Assembly: GCA_006739055.1 (NCBI GenBank)
Contig: AP019702.1
Coordinates: forward strand, 1,426,501-1,490,500
Direction: 5' to 3'
DNA length: 64,000 nt
From: Allostella vacuolata
Lineage (GTDB): Bacteria; Pseudomonadota; Alphaproteobacteria; ATCC43930; Allostellaceae
The position numbers were made by a program, and so were the translations under genes. The notes under the pieces were generated by a model, which saw only the letters and a list, made by a program, of their open reading frames with translations, did no database searches and had not been told where the DNA came from. Numbering within the stretch: position 1 is the stretch's first letter; every line of letters starts with the position of its first letter. Below are positions 43,386 through 50,830 of the stretch, in pieces.

Positions 43386-43854
43386 GGGCGGTTGGCTGCT
43401 CGTCGGGCGTCGAAAGTATTTGGTTCAAGTCTACTGCCGCAACAATGCGGCATATCGGCGGCAGGTTCCCCGGCCGCGCCCTCCTATACCCCTGCCGAAT
43501 GATCGGTTGTGAATCATGGCGCGCGGCTGTATTCTATTGTTGCGAAAAAGTCGCAGTCCGCCGATTGCCGGGAAGTGCCCGACTGAGGCGTCCGTTGCGG
43601 TGGCGTTCCGCTTGGGCCCCGGTGGCCGGCGGCGACCGCCTTGCGGACCGAGGATCCCTGCGATGACCGTCCGAAACCAAGAAGCCGCCGACCGATGCGT
43701 TCGGCCGGCCTGCCAGAAGGGAGCCCCGCCATGACCTGCTGTCGCGTGTCGTTCGGCGTCGTGGCCCCCGGCAGAGCCCGCTTCGACAATCTCGGCGCCT
43801 TCCTGTCCGTCATTCGCGCGGACCGGGCGGGGCGCTGTGCGGAGTCCACGCCGT
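43386..43854. other. Divergent intergenic region and rne leader
   Basis: About 470 bp between divergent mrcA and rne. It contains the candidate rne promoter (43507-43535) and a predicted 5' leader of about 310 nt. The leader begins near a small GCGA/TCGC hairpin (43545-43557) and contains a possible upstream ORF, ATG 43731 to stop 43922, with a GAAGGGAG site, that overlaps the rne start in another frame. Long structured rne leaders are known to mediate autoregulation in other bacteria. No other gene is seen. Confidence 0.5.
43507..43535 (+). promoter_or_regulatory. Candidate rne promoter
   Basis: TTGTGA (43507-43512), exactly 17 bp, then TATTCT (43530-43535). Four of six bases match -35 consensus and four or five match -10. 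The start site would be near 43542. Confidence 0.5.
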
Positions 43855-46800
43855 ATGGCCAAGCGTATGTTGATCGATGCCACCCATCCCGAAGAAACAC
43901 GGGTGGTCATCCTTTCCGGTAGCCGTCTGGAAGAGTTCGATTTCGAGACGTCCACCAAGAAGCAGGTCAAAGGGAATATCTATCTCGCCAAGGTCACCCG
44001 GGTAGAGCCGTCGCTCCAGGCGGCGTTCGTCGAGTATGGCGGCAACCGCCACGGCTTCCTGGCGTTCAGCGAGATCCATCCGGACTATTACCGCATCCCG
44101 GTCGCCGACCGCGAGGCGCTGCTGGCCGAGCATGCCGCCGCCGACGAGGACGACGACGAGTTCGACGCCGAGCCCCGCCGGCGCTCGCGCCGGCCGCGGC
44201 GCGGCGGTCGCGACGGCGGTGGCCGTGAGGCCGCGTCGAACGACGCGGGCGACGGCGAGCGGGACGCGGGCGGTGCGGATGCGGGCGGCGATGCCGAGGC
44301 GGCGTCGGACGCCGCCGCCTGGGACCACCGCGCGGAACAGCGGGACGAACGCGAGCAGCCCGAGCAGACGTGGTCCGGCCAGGACGATTCGGGCCAGGAC
44401 GATTCGGGCCAGGATCGGGCCGAAGCGGCTTCGCCCGAAGGCGAGCCTGCCGACCCGAGCGCGACCGACGGTCGTGCCTCGTCCGGCGGGGCGATCGAGC
44501 CGCAGCCCGGCGCCGAGCCGATCTGGGGCGCCCCGGCCGGTGACGAGTACGCCGCGACGGACGCGGCCGATTCGAGCAAGGGCGCCGACGACGCGACCCG
44601 CCCGCCGCCGGCGATGCCGACGGCCGAAGGCCTGTCCGTTCCGAGCCTCCGTTCCGAGCCGATCGGCCGGTACGAGACCGACCAGGATGGCGGCGGGGAC
44701 GCATCGGGCCGGCCGGCCGGCGACGACGAGACGCAGTCCGGCGAGCCGGAAGAGGCCCTGGAGGCCGCGCCGGCGCCGACCGCCGAGGAAGAGGCCGAGC
44801 GGGTCGAGGCCGCAGCCGCCATCGAGACCCTGGGCGGCGACGAGCTGGAGGACGTGCGGCGCCGGCGCCAGCGCAGCACCCGCCAGTACAAGATCCAGGA
44901 AGTCATCAAGCGCCGGCAGATCCTGCTGGTCCAGGTCACCAAGGAAGAGCGCGGCAACAAGGGCGCGGCGCTGACCACCTACCTGTCGCTGGCCGGCCGC
45001 TACTGTGTGCTGATGCCCAATGCCGGCCGCAGCGGCGGCGGCGTCTCGCGCAAGATCGTCAACCCCGTCGACCGCCGCCGCCTGAAGTCGCTGATCGAGG
45101 AGATGCAGCTGCCCGACGGCACCTCGGTCATCGTCCGCACCGCGGGCAGCGAGCGCAGCCGGGCCGAGATCAAGCGCGACCTCGAATACCTGCTGCGGCT
45201 CTGGGACGAGATCCGCGACCTGACGATGCAGTCGACGGCGCCGGCCCTGGTCTATGAGGAAGGCAAGCTGATCAAGCGGGCGATCCGCGACCTCTATTCC
45301 CGCGACATCGAGGAAATCCTGGTCGAAGGCGAGGACGCCTATCGCGAGGCCAAGGATTTCATGCGGATGCTGATGCCGAGCCACGCCAAGCGCGTGCAGC
45401 CGTATCGCGATCCCGGCATCCCGCTGTTCAACCGCTTCCAGATCGACCAGCAGATCGATGCGATCCACAGCCCGGTCGTCCAGCTGAAGTCGGGCGGCTA
45501 CATCGTCATCAACCCGACCGAGGCGCTGGTCGCGATCGACGTCAACTCCGGCCGCTCGACCCGCGAGCGCAACATCGAGGAGACGGCGTACCGCACCAAC
45601 CTGGAGGCGGCGGACGAGATCGCCCGCCAGCTGCGCCTGCGCGACCTGGCCGGCCTGATCGTCATCGACTTCATCGACATGGAGGAGGGCCGCAACCAGC
45701 ACGCGGTCGAACGCCGCCTGAAGGAGGCGATGAAGGTCGACCGCGCGCGCATCCAGATCGGGCGGATCAGCCCCTTCGGCCTGCTCGAGCTGTCGCGCCA
45801 GCGCCTGCGTCCCAGCATTTTCGAGACCTCGACCCAGCCCTGCCCGCATTGCGGCGGCACCGGCCATATCCGGTCGACGGAATCGACCGCGCTGCATGTG
45901 CTGCGCGCGATCGAGGAAGAGGGGCTGCGGCGGCGCAGCGCCGAGATCCGGGTGACCGTGCCCACCTCGGTCGCGCTCTACATGCTGAACCAGAAGCGCG
46001 CGACCCTGTCGGACATCGAGCGCCGCTATGCCTTCGAGGTGTTCATCGACCGCGACGACGCGCTGATCCCGCCGGACTACCGGCTGGAGCGGCTGCGCGT
46101 GCGGGCGGCGAGCGATGCGCCGCCCTTGCCGGCGCCGCTGCCGATCATTCCCGAGGATGACGACCTCGACATCGCCGACGAGGACGTGACGGACGAGGAG
46201 GAGGCCGAGGAGGCCGCATCTCAGCCGGCCGCGGCCGAGAGCGAGCCCACCCCGACTGAAGGTGCCGGCGAGGACGAGGATGGCGGCCGCCGCCGTCGCC
46301 GCCGCCGTCGCCGCCGGGATGACCGGCCGCAGGGGGACGAGGCCGCCGCGGGCGAGGAGCAGGCCAGGCCCGATGCGGCGCCGGCCGGCGAGCATGCCCA
46401 GGACGACGATCGTCCCGAGGACGGGCTGCGCCCGGCCGCGGCGGCCGAGCCCGCCACCGCCGAGGATGCGTCCTCGGAGGACGGCGAAGAGGGCGAGGAC
46501 GGCCCGGAAGCGGCGGAAGGCGGCGACGACGAGGACCAGCAGGCCCGGCGTCGGCGGCGGCGCGGCCGCCGCGGCGGTCGGCGGCGCACCCGGCGCGAGG
46601 ACGAGGCATCGCCCGAGAACGGCGAGGCCGGCACCCCGGCCGCAGCCGAGGCGCAGGCGGCGCCGGAGCCCGCACCGGAGGCAGCGGCCGCCCGCCCGGC
46701 GATGATCCGCCCGCCGCTCAACACCCGCGATGCGGTCGAGGCATTGTTCGAGGCCATGGAAATCGACCAGGAACGCACGGTCGTCCGGCCGGCGGCCGGC

Positions 46801-47466
46801 GCCGCCGAGGATCCGGTCGACGATCCCTGGCGATCGACCCTGCCGCCGGTCGAGCCGTCGGTTGCCGCGACGGTGCCGGAGCCGCGGCCCGAGCCGTCGG
46901 CACCGACCGAGCCGGAGGCCGCGGCGCCCGAGCCCACGCCCGAGCCGCCCACGCCCGAGCAGCCCGGGTCGGAAGCGCCCGTGACAGAAGCCCCGGTGCC
47001 GGAAGCCCCGGTGGCGGAAGCCTCGGTGCCGGAGTCGCTGGAAGCCGGGCCGGCTGCAGCCGCCCCGGTCGTCCCGGAGCCGGTCGTTTCCGAGCCACTC
47101 CCGGTCGAGCCCACCGCTCCCGCGGAGCCCACCGCTCCCGCGGAGCCCACCGCTCCCGCGGAGCCCACTGCTCCCGCGGAGCCCACCGCTCCCGCGGAGC
47201 CCACTGCTCCCGCGGAGCCCACTGCTCCCGCGGAGCCCACTGCTCCCGCGGAGCCCACCGCCCCCGCGGAGCCCACTGCTCCCGCGGAGCCCACCGCTCC
47301 CGCGGAGCCCACCGCCCCCGCGGAGCCTGCCGTGCCGGCGGAACCGGTCGCCGTTGCGGAGGCCGGGCAGTCGGAGCCCGTCGCCGCGGCGGCGGAACCG
47401 GCTGCGGCAGAGCCGTCGCGGCCGCCGCGCAAGGGCTGGTGGCAGCGCCTCGTCGAGACGCGCTGA
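43855..47466 (+). CDS. rne: Ribonuclease E/G with long acidic insertion and proline-rich tail
   Basis: 1203 aa. The S1 domain at the N-terminus (QVKGNIYLAKVTRVEPSLQAAFVEYGGNRHGFLAFSEIH) is split by about 250 residues of acidic, low-complexity sequence before TRQYKIQEVIKRRQILLVQVTKEERGNKGAALTTYLSL resumes the fold; this split is an alphaproteobacterial trait. The catalytic DNase I-like part has IDVNSGR and IVIDFIDM with the metal-binding aspartates, and the zinc link CPHCGGTGH. The C-terminal half is a disordered degradosome scaffold with arginine-rich patches (RRRRRRRRRDD-like) and 12 EPTAPA repeats. It starts mRNA decay and processes rRNA. ATG 43855 (MAKRMLIDATHPEE) chosen; a strong terminator follows. 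Confidence 0.95.
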   Translation: MAKRMLIDATHPEETRVVILSGSRLEEFDFETSTKKQVKGNIYLAKVTRVEPSLQAAFVEYGGNRHGFLAFSEIHPDYYRIPVADREALLAEHAAADEDDDEFDAEPRRRSRRPRRGGRDGGGREAASNDAGDGERDAGGADAGGDAEAASDAAAWDHRAEQRDEREQPEQTWSGQDDSGQDDSGQDRAEAASPEGEPADPSATDGRASSGGAIEPQPGAEPIWGAPAGDEYAATDAADSSKGADDATRPPPAMPTAEGLSVPSLRSEPIGRYETDQDGGGDASGRPAGDDETQSGEPEEALEAAPAPTAEEEAERVEAAAAIETLGGDELEDVRRRRQRSTRQYKIQEVIKRRQILLVQVTKEERGNKGAALTTYLSLAGRYCVLMPNAGRSGGGVSRKIVNPVDRRRLKSLIEEMQLPDGTSVIVRTAGSERSRAEIKRDLEYLLRLWDEIRDLTMQSTAPALVYEEGKLIKRAIRDLYSRDIEEILVEGEDAYREAKDFMRMLMPSHAKRVQPYRDPGIPLFNRFQIDQQIDAIHSPVVQLKSGGYIVINPTEALVAIDVNSGRSTRERNIEETAYRTNLEAADEIARQLRLRDLAGLIVIDFIDMEEGRNQHAVERRLKEAMKVDRARIQIGRISPFGLLELSRQRLRPSIFETSTQPCPHCGGTGHIRSTESTALHVLRAIEEEGLRRRSAEIRVTVPTSVALYMLNQKRATLSDIERRYAFEVFIDRDDALIPPDYRLERLRVRAASDAPPLPAPLPIIPEDDDLDIADEDVTDEEEAEEAASQPAAAESEPTPTEGAGEDEDGGRRRRRRRRRRDDRPQGDEAAAGEEQARPDAAPAGEHAQDDDRPEDGLRPAAAAEPATAEDASSEDGEEGEDGPEAAEGGDDEDQQARRRRRRGRRGGRRRTRREDEASPENGEAGTPAAAEAQAAPEPAPEAAAARPAMIRPPLNTRDAVEALFEAMEIDQERTVVRPAAGAAEDPVDDPWRSTLPPVEPSVAATVPEPRPEPSAPTEPEAAAPEPTPEPPTPEQPGSEAPVTEAPVPEAPVAEASVPESLEAGPAAAAPVVPEPVVSEPLPVEPTAPAEPTAPAEPTAPAEPTAPAEPTAPAEPTAPAEPTAPAEPTAPAEPTAPAEPTAPAEPTAPAEPTAPAEPAVPAEPVAVAEAGQSEPVAAAAEPAAAEPSRPPRKGWWQRLVETR
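44377..44406 (+). repeat. rne: 15-bp tandem repeat in the rne acidic insertion
   Basis: Two exact copies of GGCCAGGACGATTCG (44377-44391, 44392-44406) encode GQDDSGQDDS within the low-complexity insertion of the S1 domain. Confidence 0.9.
47107..47340 (+). repeat. rne: 18-bp coding tandem array, 12 EPTAPA units plus one degenerate unit
   Basis: Twelve consecutive 18-bp units GAGCCCACYGCYCCCGCG encode EPTAPA exactly; the thirteenth (47323-47340) encodes EPAVPA. Units differ only at synonymous third positions (ACC/ACT, GCT/GCC), which shows unit-wise expansion with purifying selection on the peptide. The array is near the C-terminus of RNase E. Confidence 0.97.
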
Positions 47467-47496
47467 CCCCGATCCCACCGCTCCAGCCGGATACCG

Positions 47497-47533
47497 CACC
47501 CCGCCCGTCCCAGACGGGCGGGGTGTTTCGTTT
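47497..47533 (+). terminator. Rho-independent terminator of rne
   Basis: A perfect 12-bp stem (CACCCCGCCCGT / ACGGGCGGGGTG), 5-nt loop CCCAG, followed by TTTCGTTT. It starts about 30 bp after the rne stop. Confidence 0.9.
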
Positions 47534-47643
47534 CAGGGCGCGGCGATGCCTCGAAGCAGGCGGCGTGGCCGGGTCGAAAGGCGGGGCAGGGAACGTGGAC
47601 CGCCGGTCCGGAGTTTCCGACCACCGATCATGGAGGGTGTCCG

Positions 47644-48000
47644 ATGAACATGCCGCTTGCCGCCGCAGCCGCGCTGGCCATGAGTTTGACGATCGGGAGT
47701 TTGACGATCGGGGCGGCGTTCGCCGCACCGGTGACGGTGCGCAACTGCACCGGCGGGCCGGTCGATATCCAGATCCGCGATGCCGGCGGGCCGAGCGGGG
47801 AGGTCCGGACCGCTTTCCAGAACCTGCCCCACGGAGGCACCTGGTCCGGCGGTTGCAGCCCGGCCGCGCAAACCTGTGCCGTGCAGGTCGACCGCTATCT
47901 CTCCGGCACGATCAACGTCCTGACGGCCGGCACGATCTGCATCGTGCCGACCACGTCGGACACGGCCCTGCCGCTGCCGATGAACGCCTGCCCCTGCTGA
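47644..48000 (+). CDS. Small secreted cysteine-containing protein, 118 aa
   Basis: ATG 47644 with GGAGG seven bases upstream. A Sec signal peptide covers about residues 1-27, with likely cleavage at AFA-AP. The mature 90 residues contain six cysteines (NCTGG, GGCSP, QTCAV, TICIV, ACPC) and beta-rich, glycine-rich segments, suggesting a disulfide-bonded periplasmic or extracellular protein. No family recognised. The signal peptide contains a 15-bp tandem duplication giving SLTIGSLTIG. It is framed by the rne terminator and a hairpin at 48010-48034, so it is its own transcription unit. Confidence 0.7.
   Translation: MNMPLAAAAALAMSLTIGSLTIGAAFAAPVTVRNCTGGPVDIQIRDAGGPSGEVRTAFQNLPHGGTWSGGCSPAAQTCAVQVDRYLSGTINVLTAGTICIVPTTSDTALPLPMNACPC
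47683..47712 (+). repeat. 15-bp tandem duplication in a signal peptide
   Basis: Two exact copies of AGTTTGACGATCGGG, encoding SLTIG twice within the hydrophobic core of the signal peptide and lengthening it by five residues. Confidence 0.9.
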
Positions 48001-48009
48001 TCGGCGCGG

Positions 48010-48034
48010 CGAAGGCGGGCCCGGCCCGCCTTCG
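48010..48034. terminator. Bidirectional terminator-like hairpin
   Basis: CGAAGGCGGG pairs exactly with CCCGCCTTCG around a 5-nt loop, between the convergent secreted-protein and RsbW-like genes. There is no long U-tract. Confidence 0.55.
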
Positions 48035-48073
48035 TCCTGCGCTTCTCGGTTGCCTCCCGACGGCGGCCCCGGT

Positions 48074-48481
48074 TCAGATCTGCTTGACCAGCGTCAGCCG
48101 GTTGCGGCCGGCGTCGCGACGATAGGTCTGGCGATCGGTCATGCGCCGCATCATCTCGACGCCCAGGCCGCCGATCTCGCGTTCCATCAGCGGCTGGTCG
48201 GGGTCGGGCGGGGGAACCGTGAGGGGATCGAAGGCCGGCCCGTCATCGACGATCTCGACGGTAACCGAGTCGCCCTGGCGCTCGATCGATACCGAGCCGT
48301 CGCCGGCATGGTCGGCAAAGCCGTGGCGGATGACGTTGCTCGCGGCTTCCTCGATCACCAGCGCCAGGTGGAACGCGGCATCGTCCGGCACCCCTTCCTC
48401 GGCACAGAAGGTCTCGACGAATTCGGCGATTGGGCGCAGATCATCGAAGCTATGGCCGATCTTGATCGTTCGTGCGGGCAT
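48074..48481 (-). CDS. RsbW/SpoIIAB-like anti-sigma factor kinase
   Basis: 135 aa HATPase_c_2 domain: FHLALVIEEAASNVIRHGF is the N box (E and N residues), VEIVDDGPAFDPL the G1 box and REIGGLGVEMMRRMTD the G2 box. Family members phosphorylate an anti-anti-sigma STAS protein on serine and bind a sigma factor or other partner. Start ATG 48481 (MPARTIKIGHSFDD) fixed by the domain. It is divergent from a STAS gene 137 bp away, the likely substrate. No sigma factor gene is nearby, so the output could be something other than transcription. Confidence 0.9.
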   Translation of the reverse strand: MPARTIKIGHSFDDLRPIAEFVETFCAEEGVPDDAAFHLALVIEEAASNVIRHGFADHAGDGSVSIERQGDSVTVEIVDDGPAFDPLTVPPPDPDQPLMEREIGGLGVEMMRRMTDRQTYRRDAGRNRLTLVKQI

Positions 48482-48547
48482 TCGTGCCTCATCATTCGCC
48501 TGCGTCGGATGGGCCGGCGCATTCGCTTCCGCGGACCGTCCACTGCA

Positions 48548-48555
48548 AGTATAGT
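48548..48555. promoter_or_regulatory. Overlapping divergent -10 hexamers between RsbW-like and STAS genes
   Basis: The octamer AGTATAGT reads TATAGT on the plus strand (48550-48555) and TATACT on the minus strand (48553-48548). No clear -35 elements are seen, so this is a weak candidate for mutually exclusive divergent promoters. Confidence 0.25.
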
Positions 48556-48618
48556 GGGCCGGCACGCTTCAAGGGGGTTGCGGGGCGGAATGCCACCGCG
48601 ACAGGGGGATCATTGCCA

Positions 48619-48951
48619 ATGAACCTGCAGCAGGAAAGCCAAAACGGTGTCGTCATTGTGACGCCGAACGGCAGACTCGATATCAGTTCGGCCAAGCTGG
48701 TCGAAGATTCGCTGATCGGCATCATCGATCGCGGCCATACGCGGCTGGTGCTCGATCTGTCGCAGCTCGACTACATCAGCAGTGCCGGGCTTCGCACGCT
48801 GCTCGTCGTCGCCAAGCGGGTGGAAGGGGCCAAGGGCAAGATCGCGCTCGCCGCCCTGAAGCCGAATGTCCGCGAAGTGCTGGAGGTCGGCGGGTTCGAC
48901 CGGATCTTCGCCATCCATGCGGACCGTGCGTCGGCAGTCGCGGCCGTCTAA
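48619..48951 (+). CDS. STAS-domain anti-anti-sigma factor (SpoIIAA/RsbV-like)
   Basis: 110 aa. GVVIVTPNGRLDISSAKLVED at the N-terminus, then LVLDLSQLDYISSAGLRTLLVVAKRVE; the SSAG serine is the expected phosphorylation site for the RsbW-like kinase. It is the partner in a switch where dephosphorylated STAS protein sequesters the kinase. It is followed by a GPP34-family gene 21 bp downstream on the same strand. Confidence 0.92.
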   Translation: MNLQQESQNGVVIVTPNGRLDISSAKLVEDSLIGIIDRGHTRLVLDLSQLDYISSAGLRTLLVVAKRVEGAKGKIALAALKPNVREVLEVGGFDRIFAIHADRASAVAAV

Positions 48952-48972
48952 TTCCGTTACAGGAGCAAGACG

Positions 48973-49623
48973 ATGCTGACCTTCGTTGAAGAGATCCTTC
49001 TGCTCATGCTGGACGACCAGGATGGGCGGCTGGTCGACCTGCCGCGTTCGGCCATGAACGGGGTGATCGCCGGCGCGGTCCTGATGGATCTCGCGATGCA
49101 TGACCGCATCGACAGCGATCTGCAGGAGCTTCGCGTCGTCAACACGACCCCGACGGGCGACCCGCTGCTGGACGGTACGCTGGCCAGCCTGTCGGCTGCC
49201 CAGGGCGGGCGCAACAGCAGTGCCTGGGTCGAGGAGGTGGCGCGCGACGCCGACGACCTGCGCGAGAAGGCGCTGGCGCGGCTCGTCTCCCGCGGCATCC
49301 TGCGCAAGGAGGAAGGGCGCTTCCTGTGGGTGTTCCACACCCGCCGCTATCCGATCATCGATGATCGCGAGCAGCGGGAGGTGAAGGCCCGCCTGCGCGA
49401 GCTGGTGCTCGGCACCGAGATTCCCGACCCGCGCGACGTGGTCCTGGTCTGCCTCGTCGAGGCGGCCGGGCTTTGGGACCTGCTGCTGACCGAGGACGAG
49501 CAGGACAAGGCCGCCGATCGCATCGCCCAGCTGCGCAAGATGGACCTGGTCGGCCAGGCGATGACCCAGGTGGTCCGGGACATCCAGGAAAGCATCGCCG
49601 TCGCCTCCACCATGGCGTGGTGA
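48973..49623 (+). CDS. GPP34/GOLPH3-family protein
   Basis: 216 aa, mostly helical. It begins LTFVEEILLLMLDDQDGRLVDLP and continues MNGVIAGAVLMDLAMHDRIDSD, the hallmark of GPP34; GTEIPDPRDVVLVCLVEAAGLWDLLL, near residue 150, is also typical. In eukaryotes GOLPH3 binds phosphatidylinositol-4-phosphate and Golgi enzymes; bacterial members have no firmly assigned function. Its tight linkage to a STAS antagonist and an RsbW-like kinase suggests it belongs to that switch or is controlled with it. Good start context; a long hairpin follows. Confidence 0.85.
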   Translation: MLTFVEEILLLMLDDQDGRLVDLPRSAMNGVIAGAVLMDLAMHDRIDSDLQELRVVNTTPTGDPLLDGTLASLSAAQGGRNSSAWVEEVARDADDLREKALARLVSRGILRKEEGRFLWVFHTRRYPIIDDREQREVKARLRELVLGTEIPDPRDVVLVCLVEAAGLWDLLLTEDEQDKAADRIAQLRKMDLVGQAMTQVVRDIQESIAVASTMAW

Positions 49624-49644
49624 GGCGCTGAGCTTCGCGCAGAT

Positions 49645-49674
49645 CCGCGGGCGGCCGTTTCCGGCGGCCCGCGG
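49645..49674. terminator. Terminator-like hairpin between GPP34 and aminotransferase genes
   Basis: CCGCGGGC-G-GCCG-TTTC-CGGC-G-GCCCGCGG: a 12-bp stem with one G-G mismatch and a TTTC loop, between the two convergent genes. Confidence 0.5.
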
Positions 49675-49683
49675 GGAACGCGC

Positions 49684-50829
49684 CTAGCGGCGCCAGCCGA
49701 TCAGGCGATGGGCGGCCTCCGCCATCGCCTCGGTCGAGCCGGCGAACGAGAAGCGCAGGCTGCGATGGCCGCGCTCCGGGTCGAAATCGATCCCCGGTGT
49801 GGCGGCGATCCCGACCTCTTCCAGCATGCGCCGGCAGAAGTCCGCACTGTCGTTCGTCAGATGGGCGACGTCGGCATAGATGTAGAAGGCGCCGTCGGCC
49901 GGCGCCAGCCGGTCGAACCCGGCCCGCGGCAGCTGTTCCAGCAGCAGGGCCCGGTTGCGGGCGTAGCGGGCGACGTTCTCTTCCAGCTCCGGCACGCAGT
50001 CGAAGGCCGCCATCGCCGCGTACTGCGACAGCGTCGGCGGCGAGATGAACAGGTTCTGGCCGAGGCATTCGACCGCCCGGACCATGTCCTCGGGCACGAT
50101 CATCCAGCCGAGCCGCCAGCCGGTCATCGAGAAGTATTTCGAGAAGCTGTTGATCACGATGGCGCGGTCGTCGAAGGCGGCCGCCGTCGCGGCCTCGGCG
50201 CCGTAGGTGATGCCGTGATAGATCTCGTCGGAGACGAGGCGGACACCGTTGTCGCCACACCAGTGGCTGAGGGTCTTGAGGTCGGCCGCGGCCAGCATGG
50301 TGCCGGTCGGATTGGCCGGGCTGGCGACGATCACGCCGTCGAGCGGGCCCGCCGCGGCCAGCAGGGCCGGGGTCGGCTGGAAGCCGTGGTCGGCCTCCCC
50401 CGGCACCAGCACCGGCTCGACCCCGAGCGCCGTCAGGATGTTGCGATAGGCGGGATAGCAGGGGGTTGCCAGGGCCACCCGGTCGCCCGGCTCGAACGCA
50501 CCGAGGAAGGCCAGGACGAAGGCGCCGGACGAACCCGGGGTCAGGGCGATCCGCTCGACCGGGATCGTCACGCCGTAGCGTGCGCGATACCAGTCCGCCA
50601 GGCGCTGGCGCAGCGGCTCGAGCCCGAAGGCGCCGGTATAGCCCAGCAGGTTGCCGGCCAGCGCCGCCTGGGCCGCTGCCAGCACGCCCCTGGGCGCGGG
50701 CGTGCTCGGCTGGCCGATCTCCATGTGCAGGACGTCGTGGCCGGCAGCGGCCCGCGCCTCGGCGGCGCGGACCACGTCCATCACGATGAAGGGCGGGATG
50801 CGGCCCCGCCCGGCGACCTTGAGGGCCAT
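49684..50829 (-). CDS. Class I/II pyridoxal-phosphate aminotransferase
   Basis: 381 aa fold-type I aminotransferase. Key features: the N-terminal MEIGQPSTPAP, YTGAFGLEPLRQRLADWY, phosphate-contact TPGSSGAFVLAF, VASPANPTGTM with the family asparagine, LVSDEIYHGITYG with the PLP-ring aspartate and tyrosine, and SFSKYFSMTGWRLGW, where the lysine of SFSK forms the Schiff base. A C-terminal arginine in HRSLRFSFAG binds the carboxylate. Substrate is not predictable; aspartate or aromatic amino acids are possible. It starts 1 bp after the GGT-like gene ends, so the two are one operon. Confidence 0.93.
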   Translation of the reverse strand: MALKVAGRGRIPPFIVMDVVRAAEARAAAGHDVLHMEIGQPSTPAPRGVLAAAQAALAGNLLGYTGAFGLEPLRQRLADWYRARYGVTIPVERIALTPGSSGAFVLAFLGAFEPGDRVALATPCYPAYRNILTALGVEPVLVPGEADHGFQPTPALLAAAGPLDGVIVASPANPTGTMLAAADLKTLSHWCGDNGVRLVSDEIYHGITYGAEAATAAAFDDRAIVINSFSKYFSMTGWRLGWMIVPEDMVRAVECLGQNLFISPPTLSQYAAMAAFDCVPELEENVARYARNRALLLEQLPRAGFDRLAPADGAFYIYADVAHLTNDSADFCRRMLEEVGIAATPGIDFDPERGHRSLRFSFAGSTEAMAEAAHRLIGWRR

Positions 50830-50830
50830 C

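Noticed and set aside
47107-47340. Regular tandem array that could be mistaken for CRISPR or a satellite
   Set aside because: Units are 18 bp, directly adjacent with no spacers, in frame, and vary only at synonymous sites: a coding repeat.
43810-47499. 1229-codon open frame antisense to rne, glycine/arginine-rich
   Set aside because: It mirrors the rne gene. Its repeats are the reverse reading of EPTAPA and acidic runs, and no domain is recognisable. High-GC codon bias explains the lack of stops.
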